Of a DNA stretch of 64,000 bases, positions 44,981-53,018 are shown in pieces. The notes beneath the pieces are model-generated. The model had not been told where the DNA came from. It made no database searches and saw only the letters and a list, made by a program, of their open reading frames with translations. The stretch comes from Nocardia colli (GTDB lineage: Bacteria; Actinomycetota; Actinomycetes; Mycobacteriales; Mycobacteriaceae). The position numbers were made by a program, and so were the translations under genes. The DNA is taken from the NCBI RefSeq assembly GCF_008704205.1, contig NZ_VXLC01000004.1, positions 806,001 to 870,000 of the forward strand. Reading direction: 5' to 3'. The number at the start of each line of letters is the position of its first letter. Positions within the stretch are counted from its first letter, which is position 1.

Positions 44981-46264
44981 CTAGCAGTTACTGGGAGCGG
45001 GCAGTCCCGCGAAGCGGTCGCCGAGGTAGTTGAACGCATTGATCGCGCCCGGTGCGATCGCGGTGCCGTGGTCGGCGCCGGGGATCATGTCGAGCTGGAC
45101 GCGCACGCCCTGGCTGCAGTACCGGCCGAGGACGTCGCGCACGAGCTGCGGGGACACCTGGTCGTTGGCGCCGTGCCACTCGTAGATCGGGGTGCGCGGG
45201 ACGCCGGGGTAGATCTCGATGCTGTTCTCGTGCAGGATCCGGACCACCGTCGGGTCGGCATCCATCGCGCCGTAGAAGACATCGCTGAAGCTCTTGTTCG
45301 CGCCCGCGTCGATGATCTGGCTGGTGCAGGCGTTGGCGATCTGGTTGCGCAGGGCGTAGCCGGCCGGGTTCAGGATCCGGTCCATCTGCAACTCGGCGGG
45401 GTACTCCCGCTCGAGCCCGATGGCGGCGGCGAAGCCGAGGCCGAACAGCGGGCTGCGCTGCAACCCGACGTCCTGGGCCAGCTTGCCGATGTTCATCGGG
45501 ACACCGCCCTGGGCCGCGCCGACGATCGGCAGTTCGGGTGCGTACTCGGGCGCGAGCGCCGCCGCGAACCCGGTCGCCATGCCGCCGCCCGAGTAACCCG
45601 CCATGCCCACCGGGCTACCGCCGAGATCGGCTGGGCCGAAACGCTTTACCGCGCGAATGCCGTCCAGGGTCAGCCGCCCGCCGAGCTTCGCGGCGCCGTA
45701 GGCGCTGGTCGGTCCGAGATGATCGGGCACCGCGACCGCCCAGCCCCGGGCCAGCAGCATGTTCAGCGCGGGCGCCTCCTGCATGGTGCCGTCGAAGATG
45801 CTGTGCGACGGCGCGCACTGCATGCCCAGCGAGTTGACGAACGGCTGATACGACACGATCGGCCGGTTCATCCCGCCGCCCGGCGGCAGCAGCAGTGTGG
45901 TCATCGCGCCGATCGGCGCGTCGGCCGAATTGGTCGATCGGTAGAGCAGCTGCCAGGCCGTCGCGCCGGGAAAGCCGGCCGCGGGCACCTGCCTGCTGCG
46001 CATCACGTCGCCCGGCTGGAAGTTCGCGACATCCGGTGGCGCGGAATAGAAGCCGTCGCCGTCGGGCACCGGATAGATAGGAGCGGCCACCGCGGGAGCG
46101 AGGTGTCCGAGCCCGGCCGCCGCCGTCGCGAGGGCCACGATCGAGAGTCGACGCAAAGTACGGCCGACGGCTAGTTGCCGTCTGCCTGATATTTGCTGAG
46201 GACCCGGTCGGCGGGATTCCGCCGTTTCCGGGTGCGCATTCGGTTGTGCCCGCTGTGCCACCAT
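44981..46264 (-). CDS. Secreted LIP-family triacylglycerol lipase
   Basis: 427 residues from the ATG at 46264. After a long basic N-region there is a hydrophobic signal segment (LSIVALATAAAGLGHLAPAVAAP, residues about 40-62). The catalytic serine is in GMAGYSGGGMATG, the acid in EWHGANDQVSP and the histidine in IPGADHGTAI. The overall layout matches the LIP family of Candida/Nocardia/Mycobacterium secreted lipases. It should hydrolyse extracellular lipids. The Q/P-rich stretch before the signal is longer than usual. Confidence 0.92.
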   Translation of the reverse strand: MVAQRAQPNAHPETAESRRPGPQQISGRRQLAVGRTLRRLSIVALATAAAGLGHLAPAVAAPIYPVPDGDGFYSAPPDVANFQPGDVMRSRQVPAAGFPGATAWQLLYRSTNSADAPIGAMTTLLLPPGGGMNRPIVSYQPFVNSLGMQCAPSHSIFDGTMQEAPALNMLLARGWAVAVPDHLGPTSAYGAAKLGGRLTLDGIRAVKRFGPADLGGSPVGMAGYSGGGMATGFAAALAPEYAPELPIVGAAQGGVPMNIGKLAQDVGLQRSPLFGLGFAAAIGLEREYPAELQMDRILNPAGYALRNQIANACTSQIIDAGANKSFSDVFYGAMDADPTVVRILHENSIEIYPGVPRTPIYEWHGANDQVSPQLVRDVLGRYCSQGVRVQLDMIPGADHGTAIAPGAINAFNYLGDRFAGLPAPSNC

Positions 46265-46422
46265 CGTTGCTCCGACCTTGTGAGTGAGGGGTGGAGGCAA
46301 CTTCGGCCAAACCTTCAGGCCATTCGTACGCGGAACTCGGCCCAATGTCAATGAACAACGCTGTTCGTAGTGCTGTGACCCGCAGGGTCCGGCTGAACGG
46401 ACCGTCCGGTACACCCGATAAC

Positions 46423-46782
46423 ATGACTCGGGTGGCGTGCGCGCGGAGGGTCCCCTGGTCGACGCGCGCGGTAAATGTCATGGGATGCTTTGCTATCGGG
46501 ATTCTGATGGTTCTGAGCACCGAGGTGTGGGTAGCCCACAGACTGCTGCGTCCCGTTCTCGGTATCGGAGTGCTCGGCGGTTTCACCACCTTTTCCACCC
46601 ACCGGCTCGAGGTTCGTAGACTGCTCGAATCGGGCGCCGCGGTCCAGGCGCCCGGCTCCCGCGGGGGAGCGGTGGTGGCGTCGTCGGGGTGGACAACTGG
46701 ATTCACTCGGCAGGCAACGGCACGACGGAAGGGGGCCAGGCAGTGGGAGAAGCAGGACAGTGGCAACCCGCGGCGCGACTGA
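46423..46782 (+). pseudogene. crcB: Decayed crcB (fluoride channel) gene, first copy
   Basis: The frame from the ATG at 46423 keeps the middle of a Fluc/CrcB channel: [19 protein letters not shown] (TM2, with the conserved Asn) and [30 protein letters not shown] (TM3 break with the GGFTTFST signature). The first helix with its GGxxG pattern and the fourth helix are missing; instead the C-terminal 40 residues are hydrophilic ([13 protein letters not shown] onwards). Intact relatives have about 110-130 residues with four helices. The ORF also overruns the DUF190 start by 40 bases. I judge it non-functional. Confidence 0.65.
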
Positions 46783-47084
46783 CGGTGCTGCTCGACGAGG
46801 ACGACAAATGGCGGCACACGCCGCTGTACGCGGAGATCGTCCGGCGCGCCCGCGACACCGGCCTGGCCGGCGCGAGCGTGTGGCGCGGCATCGAAGGCTA
46901 CGGCGCGTCCTCCCGGATCCACACCACGCGCGTACTCGACATGGCCGAGCATCTGCCGCTGGTGCTGATGCTGGTCGACGAACCGATCCGGCTGCGCGCG
47001 TTCGTCGAACAGAACGCGGAGCTTTTCACCACCCTGAATGTCGCGCTCTCGCCACTGGAACTGTGGCAGGGAGCCGCCCGATGA
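46743..47084 (+). CDS. DUF190 protein between crcB remnants
   Basis: 113 residues from the GTG at 46743 (GGGGG nearby). The domain reads [57 protein letters not shown], the standard DUF190 pattern, continuing [22 protein letters not shown]190 genes commonly lie between two crcB genes in actinobacteria and may regulate the channel; their fold resembles PII-like proteins. Unlike its neighbours it looks intact. It overlaps the second crcB-like ORF by 4 bases (ATGA). Confidence 0.88.
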   Translation: MGEAGQWQPAARLTVLLDEDDKWRHTPLYAEIVRRARDTGLAGASVWRGIEGYGASSRIHTTRVLDMAEHLPLVLMLVDEPIRLRAFVEQNAELFTTLNVALSPLELWQGAAR

Positions 47085-47317
47085 CCCTGCCGCTCGTCAG
47101 GTCCGGCGCGGCAGCGCACCGCGTAGACCATGTCGTACCAGCACGTTTCGCTTCTCTGCTGCCACTGGGCGCGCTGACCGTTAGCATTGTCGGTTCGGCG
47201 CTGCTCGGTGGATTGATCGGCGCGGGTGCGGGCAACCGGCTGCTGAAAACCAGTGTCGCGGCCGGCCTGATCGCGGTCTTCGTCGCCGCGTCGACGACAC
47301 AGTGGTTGTGCCCATGA
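47081..47317 (+). pseudogene. Decayed crcB-like gene, second copy
   Basis: 78 residues, coupled to the DUF190 gene by an ATGA overlap. The stretch LLPLGALTVSIVGSALLGGLIG matches TM2 of CrcB (normally WGTLTVNVLGSFLLGLLxG), but the Asn essential for fluoride permeation is Ser here (TVSIVG), and the GG-x-TTFST signature is gone: what follows is LKTSVAAGLIAVFVAAST. The first helix is also missing. The position in the operon is that of the second subunit of a two-gene Fluc channel. Likely non-functional. Confidence 0.55.
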
Positions 47318-47364
47318 TCCTGATGACGAGCAGGGCACAGCCGATACGGAAGGGAGACCCGAGC

Positions 47365-49005
47365 ATGGCCCATGATCGAGCAGGGCGACTCGCGCGTCCC
47401 ACCGACCTGGAAGACATCGCGCATCTGGTCACGGCGTACTACAGCCGGATTCCGGATCCGGAGGATCCGGCGCAGCAGGTGGTTTTCGGCACGTCGGGAC
47501 ATCGCGGCTCCAGCTTGGACACGGCGTTCAACGAGGCACACATCCTCGCGATCACCCAGTCGATCGTGGAATACCGTGCCACCCGCGGGATTACCGGTCC
47601 GGTGTACCTGGCCAGGGACACGCACGCGCTGTCCGAGCCGGCCCTGGTCACCGCGCTCGAGGTGCTCGCCGCCAACGACGTGACCGCGATGATCGACGCC
47701 CGCGACCGGTACACGCCGACGCCGGCGCTGAGTCATGCTGTGCTGCGCCACAATCGGGGCGGCACCCGGAACCAGGCCGACGGCATCGTGATCACCCCGT
47801 CGCACAATCCGCCGCGCGATGGTGGCTTCAAATACAATCCGCCGCACGGTGGTCCGGCCGACAACACCGCCACCGACGCCATCGCCGCGCGCGCCAACGA
47901 GCTGCTGCGCGACCGCATGTCCGAGATCAAGCGGACCACGCTGCAGCACGCGCTGGAAACCAACGTCCAGCGCTACGACTACCTCGACCACTACATCGCC
48001 GACCTGCCGAATGTGTTGAACCTGGACGCGATTCGCGGCGCGGGCATCCGGCTCGGCGCCGACCCGATGGGCGGCGCGAGCGTCGACTACTGGGAAGAGA
48101 TCGGCCAGCGCTACGACCTCGAGCTGGAGGTGGTCAACCCGTTCGTCGACCCGACCTGGCGGTTCATGACGCTGGACAGCGACGGCAAGATCCGGATGGA
48201 CCCGTCCTCGCGCTACGCGATGGCCTCGCTGATCGCGATCAAGGACGACTACGACCTGTCCACCGGCAACGACGCGGACGCGGATCGGCACGGCATCGTC
48301 ACGCCCGACGGCGGGCTGATGAACCCGAACCACTTCCTCGCGGTGGCGATCGAGTATCTGGTCGCGAACCGGATGGGCTGGGACGCGCTCACCAAGATCG
48401 GCAAGACGGCGGTTACCTCGTCGATGATCGATCGAGTGGTCAGCGTACTCGGCCGGGACGTGCACGAGGTGCCGGTCGGCTTCAAGTTCTTCGTGCCCGG
48501 ATTGTTCAGCGGCAGCCTCGCTTTCGGCGGTGAGGAGAGCGCGGGCGCGTCCTTCCTGCGGATGGACGGCACCGTCTGGACCACCGATAAGGACGGCATC
48601 CTGCTCGCGCTGCTGGCCGCCGAGATCGCCGCGGTCACCGGCCAGAGCCCGTCGGCGCGCTACGTCGAACTCGAACGCCGCTACGGGAGTCCGGCCTACG
48701 CGCGGATCGACGCCGCCGCGACGACGGAACAGAAAGCGCTCCTGGCGAAGTTGACTCCGGACATGATCACCACCAAGGAGATCGCTGGTGAGCCCATCAC
48801 GTCCGTGCTCACCCGGGCGAAGGGCAACGGCGCGCCGCTGGGCGGGCTCAAGGTGACCACCGAGAACGCGTGGTTCGCCGCCCGCCCCTCGGGCACCGAG
48901 GACAAATACAAGATCTACGCGGAGTCGTTCCACGGACCCGAGCACCTCGCGCAGGTGCAGGCGGCCGCGGAGGAAGTGGTGGGACAGGCGCTAGGCGGTG
49001 AGTAG
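47365..49005 (+). CDS. pgm: Alpha-D-glucose phosphomutase
   Basis: 546 residues from the ATG at 47365 (AGGGAG upstream), the same length as E. coli Pgm. It interconverts glucose-1-phosphate and glucose-6-phosphate, linking glycolysis to glycogen, trehalose and cell-wall sugar synthesis. The phosphoserine is Ser146 in ITPSHNPPRDGG, the metal loop is TGNDADADRHG, the sugar-binding loop is GGEESAGASF and the phosphate site RPSGTEDKYKIYAESF. Nothing is unusual in the sequence. The downstream MFS start overlaps by 8 bases. Confidence 0.97.
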   Translation: MAHDRAGRLARPTDLEDIAHLVTAYYSRIPDPEDPAQQVVFGTSGHRGSSLDTAFNEAHILAITQSIVEYRATRGITGPVYLARDTHALSEPALVTALEVLAANDVTAMIDARDRYTPTPALSHAVLRHNRGGTRNQADGIVITPSHNPPRDGGFKYNPPHGGPADNTATDAIAARANELLRDRMSEIKRTTLQHALETNVQRYDYLDHYIADLPNVLNLDAIRGAGIRLGADPMGGASVDYWEEIGQRYDLELEVVNPFVDPTWRFMTLDSDGKIRMDPSSRYAMASLIAIKDDYDLSTGNDADADRHGIVTPDGGLMNPNHFLAVAIEYLVANRMGWDALTKIGKTAVTSSMIDRVVSVLGRDVHEVPVGFKFFVPGLFSGSLAFGGEESAGASFLRMDGTVWTTDKDGILLALLAAEIAAVTGQSPSARYVELERRYGSPAYARIDAAATTEQKALLAKLTPDMITTKEIAGEPITSVLTRAKGNGAPLGGLKVTTENAWFAARPSGTEDKYKIYAESFHGPEHLAQVQAAAEEVVGQALGGE

Positions 49006-50542
49006 ATCCCCGGCAGTCGGCCCGGCCCGGTCCAGCGATCGGGCGGAGCCACTGCCTATCGAGATCTGGGTGCTGGTCGGCGGCGCGTTCGTCATCGCCA
49101 TCGGGTTCGGGCTGGTCGCGCCCGTGCTGCCGCAGTTCGCCCGCAGCTTCGGCGTCGGGGTCGCGGCGGCCTCGGCGATCGTGAGCGCGTTCGCGTTGAT
49201 GCGGTTGCTGTTCGCGCCGGTCAGCGGCCGGCTGGTGCAGCGGCTGGGGGAGCGGTCGGTGTATCTCGGCGGTCTGCTGATCGTCGCGGTGTCGACCGGA
49301 GCCAGCGCGTTCGCCCAAAGTTACTGGCAGCTGATGGTTTTGCGGTCGCTCGGCGGAATCGGGTCGACCATGTTCACCGTGTCCTCGCTGGCGCTGGTGA
49401 TCCGGATGTCGCCGCCCGCCGCGCGCGGGCGGGTATCCGGGTTGTGGTCGACCGGGTTCCTGATCGGGTCGGTCAGCGGGCCGCTGGTCGGCGGGGCGTT
49501 GTCCGGGCTCGGCCTGCGGATGCCGTTCGTGATCTACGCGGTCGCGTTGCTCGTGGTGACCGTCGCGGTGTATCTGGCGCTGCGCAATTCGCAGCTGGCC
49601 GCGCCGGAACCCGTTGGTGGACTGCGGATGATGTCGTTCCGGGAAGCGTGGGCCCGGTCGGAGTATCGGGCGGTGCTGTGGTCCAACTTCGCCAACGGGG
49701 CCGCGATCTTCGGTGTGCGCATGGCGTTGGTGCCGTTGCTCGTCGTCGAGGTGCTGCATCAGACGCCCGGCATGGCCGGGGTGGCATTGACCGTGTTCGC
49801 GGCGGGCAATATCGCGGTGCTCTTCGCCGCGGGCCGATACTCGGATCGCTGGGGGCGCAAGCCCTTTCTGATCGTCGGGTCGCTGGTCTGTGCGCTCGGC
49901 ACGGCCGGTCTCGGCATCGCCGACACGCTGCCGTGGTTGCTCGGCACCTCGTTCGTGGCGGGTCTCGGGGCGGGCATGTTCACGCCCACCCAGCAGGCCG
50001 CGGTCGCCGACATCATCGGGCCGAATGCTCGTGGTGGGCCGGTGCTGGCCGGGTTCCAGATGGCGGCGGATCTCGGGACCGTGCTCGGTCCGGTCGCCGT
50101 CGGTGCGCTGGCGCAGCAGGCGTCGTATGGTCTCGCGCTCGCGGTGACCGGTGCGCTGCTCGCCGTCGCGGCGGTGGGCTGGGCGTTGGTGCCGGAGCCG
50201 TTGCGTAAACCGTCGCGTAAGGCGGAAGGCGAATGCGACCACATCTGTGGTGCGGACGGGGCCGATCATCAGCTGGCGGGGCAGGATGCCGAGGTCGAGC
50301 ACGCGGTGAACGACGCGGCCGGTGCGCCGATCGCCGACAGCCCGGTGCCGCCGATCGCCGAGCCCGTTACCGCCGAGGGCTCGGTGCCCGATATCGGCAG
50401 CCCGGAGCGATCCGGCACGGAAGCGACGACGCGCGATTCGGCCGCGCGGAAATCGGCGGGGCACGACCGCCCGGTCGGCCGCGCAACCGATCCCGCCGAC
50501 GCGGACTCCGGACCGATCGCCCGCGACTCAGTCGCGCGCTAA
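48998..50542 (+). CDS. MFS transporter with a long hydrophilic C-terminal tail
   Basis: 514 residues from a GTG that overlaps the pgm stop by 8 bases, so it is translationally coupled. Residues 1-405 are a standard 12-helix DHA1-like transporter (GGAFVIAIGFGLVAPVLPQFARSFGV; motif A GRYSDRWGRKPF appears in the middle loop). After LVPEPLRKP the last about 110 residues are a polar, Asp/Ala/Pro-rich tail with no membrane segment and no recognised domain (GADHQLAGQDAEVEHAV, then SAARKSAGHDRPVGRATD). Such tails are unusual for this family. The substrate is unknown. Confidence 0.88.
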   Translation: MSRSPAVGPARSSDRAEPLPIEIWVLVGGAFVIAIGFGLVAPVLPQFARSFGVGVAAASAIVSAFALMRLLFAPVSGRLVQRLGERSVYLGGLLIVAVSTGASAFAQSYWQLMVLRSLGGIGSTMFTVSSLALVIRMSPPAARGRVSGLWSTGFLIGSVSGPLVGGALSGLGLRMPFVIYAVALLVVTVAVYLALRNSQLAAPEPVGGLRMMSFREAWARSEYRAVLWSNFANGAAIFGVRMALVPLLVVEVLHQTPGMAGVALTVFAAGNIAVLFAAGRYSDRWGRKPFLIVGSLVCALGTAGLGIADTLPWLLGTSFVAGLGAGMFTPTQQAAVADIIGPNARGGPVLAGFQMAADLGTVLGPVAVGALAQQASYGLALAVTGALLAVAAVGWALVPEPLRKPSRKAEGECDHICGADGADHQLAGQDAEVEHAVNDAAGAPIADSPVPPIAEPVTAEGSVPDIGSPERSGTEATTRDSAARKSAGHDRPVGRATDPADADSGPIARDSVAR

Positions 50543-50547
50543 CTCCT

Positions 50548-50584
50548 GCGCGTCACCGACCGCTAATCAGCGGAGGTGACGCGC
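50548..50584 (+). terminator. Two-part hairpin terminator after MFS gene
   Basis: GCGCGTCACC (50548-50557) pairs perfectly with GGTGACGCGC (50575-50584), and within it CCGCT pairs with AGCGG around AATC. It begins 6 bases after the MFS stop. Confidence 0.8.
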
Positions 50585-50916
50585 GCACGTTTGCTCGCAG
50601 CGTACGAAATCGCTGGCGAAACTGCGCGCGGCGCACCAATTCCAACGCCGCGACCGCACGGCACTGCTACCTCTACCGCACCCCTGCCGGGTGCGGGTTG
50701 CGGGCGGCGGCCGGTTCCTGCGCGCGGATTTGCCTGCTGCGCACGAATTTGCTAGCTGGATCATGCGCGGGATGCGAAATCGTGCGCAGCAGATCGGCCG
50801 AATAGATCGCGCGCGGGGTGGGGCTTCGGGCGCGGCGGACCGGCTGAATGTGTGGAAGTTCGCAGCTGGTGGGGGTTGGCGGTGGGGGACTGCGTGGGTT
50901 GCGGCAGAGTGTTGGG
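50585..50916. other. Intergenic region with two further inverted repeats
   Basis: No gene recognised. CCGCACCC/GGGTGCGG (50676-50683 and 50689-50696) forms an 8-bp hairpin. A longer inverted repeat has arms 50734-50752 and 50774-50792: 19 positions with two mismatches, the outer 13 (CTGCTGCGCACGA) perfect, around a 21-base loop. The last part should hold the promoter of the DsbA-like gene. Confidence 0.6.
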
Positions 50917-51654
50917 GTGAGCGAATCGCGTTCGAACTACACCCCGCGGCCCATGTCCAGCAAGACCACCTACGCGTTGGGTGCCGTCGCCCTCGCGTTG
51001 ATCGTGGTGATCGTTATCTTGGCGATCCGCGGTGGGCACGACGAGGCGAGCGTGCGTAACGACGGGTATGGGTCCGCGCACGATCCCGGCGTGCTCGTCA
51101 TGCTGGAACCGGACGGTTCGATTCTGCTCGGTCGGCCCGGCGCCCCGAAGACGATCGATATCTTCGAGGATCCGATCTGCCCCGGTTGCGGGAACATGGA
51201 GCGCATCTACGGTCAGGAGATCGCGCAGAAGATCGACGAGGGCAAGCTCGCGGTGCGCTACCGGCTGGTCAACTTCCTCGATCCCCGCTCGCGCAGCAAG
51301 GACTACTCGACGCGTGCGGTGGCCGCGAATCAGTGTGTCGCAGAAGGCGGTTCGGGGCCGGTGTATTCGAAGTTCCACACCGAACTGTTCACCAGCAAGC
51401 GTCCGAGCGAAGGCGGCTCCGACCTGAACAACGACGAACTCGCCGCGGTCGCCCGGGTCGCCGGTGCCCCGGAATCGGTGTTGCAGTGCATCTCCACCGG
51501 CGCCAAAGTCGAGGGTGCCCGCACCAGCGCGACCGCCACGACCGATGCCCTCGGCGCGGCCCTCAACGGCTCCGCGGCCACCCCCGCTGTATTCGACGGC
51601 AAGACGAAAATCGATGTGAACAAAGAGGACTGGCTGCAGGTTCTCGCTCCGTGA
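50917..51654 (+). CDS. Membrane-anchored DsbA-like thiol-disulfide protein
   Basis: 245 residues from a GTG. One N-terminal membrane anchor (YALGAVALALIVVIVILAI, residues about 19-37) places the rest outside the membrane. The thioredoxin-like domain has the active site CPGC (Cys88, Cys91) in FEDPICPGCGNMER, and the cis-proline region near AATPAVFDG. It resembles the mycobacterial/nocardial DsbA or MdbA-type oxidoreductases that help fold exported proteins. It stands alone; no VKOR or DsbD-like partner is adjacent. Confidence 0.88.
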   Translation: MSESRSNYTPRPMSSKTTYALGAVALALIVVIVILAIRGGHDEASVRNDGYGSAHDPGVLVMLEPDGSILLGRPGAPKTIDIFEDPICPGCGNMERIYGQEIAQKIDEGKLAVRYRLVNFLDPRSRSKDYSTRAVAANQCVAEGGSGPVYSKFHTELFTSKRPSEGGSDLNNDELAAVARVAGAPESVLQCISTGAKVEGARTSATATTDALGAALNGSAATPAVFDGKTKIDVNKEDWLQVLAP

Positions 51655-51767
51655 TGTCGCTTTGACACAGATCGGCCAATTGCGCCGCACGATATCCGCT
51701 TGCGTGGATAGGCTTTTGAAAAGCGGTCAAGTGTCCGAGTATCGCGCGTAAGCGTAAGGGATGAACG

Positions 51768-52571
51768 ATGACGAATTCCGAATCGGCCCCAGTCGAGTTC
51801 GACGTTTCGAAGCCGAGTATCTCGCGAGTCTACGATGCACTACTCGGGGGTAAGGACTACTACCCGTCGGACGAACACGTGTTGGAACATCTGCGCGAAA
51901 CCATGCCCGAGGTCGATGAACTGGCCAAACTGAACCGCGCGGTGCTCGGTCGCGGGGTCAGGTACTTGGCCGGCGAGGGTGGGCTGAAGCAGTACCTCGA
52001 CCTCGGCGCCGGGCTCCCCACCATGGAGAACACCCACCAGGTCGCGCAGGCGTTGCAACCGGAAGCCAAGGTCGTCTACGTCGACAAGGATCCGATCGTG
52101 CTCGCGCACGGGCGCGCGCTGCTGGGCGAGAACGGCCAGACGCGCGTCATCACCGCCGACCTACGCGACCCCGCCGCCGTGCTGGCCCATCCCGACGTGC
52201 AGAGCATGATCGACTTCTCCCAGCCGGTGGCCATCATGCTTGTCGGCATGCTGCATCACCTGCACGACGACGAGGATCCCGAGGGTGTCGTCGACGGATA
52301 CCTCGATGCCGTGCCCGTGGGCAGTCACCTGTTCATCACGCACTTCCTCGACACCGGCGACGAATCGCGGGCGCTGGAGAAGTCGTTCCTCGACTTCCTC
52401 GGCACCGGCCGGTTCCGCACCCGCGAGGAGATCCTGCGTCTGTTCCGCGGCTGCGAGCTGGTCGAGCCCGGCCTGGTGCCGCTGTCGTATTGGCGGCCGG
52501 ACGGCATCGTGCGGGACAAGCTGACGCTGGTAGAAGAGATCATCGTCGGCGGGATCGCCATCAAGTCCTGA
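51768..52571 (+). CDS. DUF574 SAM-dependent methyltransferase
   Basis: 267 residues of the DUF574/Methyltransf_19 group, abundant in Streptomyces and Nocardia. Marks are PSISRVYDALLGGKDYYPSDEHV at the start, QYLDLGAGLPTMENTHQVAQ (SAM motif I), VVYVDKDPIVLAHGRALL (motif II) and FITHFLDTGDESRALEKSFLD. The substrate is unknown; members sometimes cluster with sensory GTPase conservons. The start ATG at 51768 is preceded by AAGGGATG. A 447-base non-coding array follows. Confidence 0.92.
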   Translation: MTNSESAPVEFDVSKPSISRVYDALLGGKDYYPSDEHVLEHLRETMPEVDELAKLNRAVLGRGVRYLAGEGGLKQYLDLGAGLPTMENTHQVAQALQPEAKVVYVDKDPIVLAHGRALLGENGQTRVITADLRDPAAVLAHPDVQSMIDFSQPVAIMLVGMLHHLHDDEDPEGVVDGYLDAVPVGSHLFITHFLDTGDESRALEKSFLDFLGTGRFRTREEILRLFRGCELVEPGLVPLSYWRPDGIVRDKLTLVEEIIVGGIAIKS

Positions 52572-52577
52572 GCTCGG

Positions 52578-52992
52578 GGGCCGGACCGGACACACCACCT
52601 GGTCGCGGCCCGGCCCGCTCGACGCGGGCGATCCGACTCCAGGAGTTCCCCGGGACCGCGGACGCCGAGCATTCGGTTGGTCCGGGGGCCGAGCCGGCGA
52701 ACGCATCGCAGACTCGGCCCGCTCGGCGCGGTATCCGGCTTCCCCAGTCAGCCGGACAGCCGCGCGCCGAGCATTCTGATGGTCGGAGGGCCGGGTCGCC
52801 GCATCCACCACCCGGCGACCCGGCCCGTTCGACGGCGCGATCGGATATCCCCCTGCATCGCGCGCGTCGTTTCGTGCGGCCGAGCCGCCGACTCCACCAG
52901 TCGGCGGCTCGACCCGTTCGACGGCGCGGTCCTGCTTCCCCAGTCGGCCGGGACCGCCGCGCGTCGAGTCTTCAGTTGGTCTGTGGGGGTCC
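52578..52992. repeat. Array of four imperfect about-100-bp repeats, each with a hairpin
   Basis: Four tandem units begin near 52578, 52686, 52788 and 52879. Each opens with a hairpin: in unit b GGGCCGAG/CTCGGCCC (8 bp); in unit c a perfect 14-bp stem (52788-52801 with 52813-52826); in unit d a perfect 13-bp stem (52881-52893 with 52899-52911). The loops share CCACC. Each hairpin is followed by CCCG(C/T)TCGACG-like sequence and a TTCCCCAGTC-like and GCCGAGCATTC-like block. CCCGTTCGACGGCGCG recurs 89 bases apart (52824, 52913), and GCCGAGCATTC 102 bases apart (52664, 52766). No long ORF is plausible. Function unknown. Confidence 0.7.
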
Positions 52993-53018
52993 GCATCTGT
53001 CCGCACCCCTCTCGTTTC

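Noticed and set aside
46265..46422. Fluoride riboswitch upstream of crcB
   Set aside because: I looked for the crcB-motif core and found no matching pseudoknot-like pattern; the upstream region belongs to the divergent lipase start and decayed crcB sequence.
52578..52992. Possible CRISPR array
   Set aside because: Units are about 100 bases, diverged, with internal hairpins and no constant short repeat or unique spacers; no cas genes are present.
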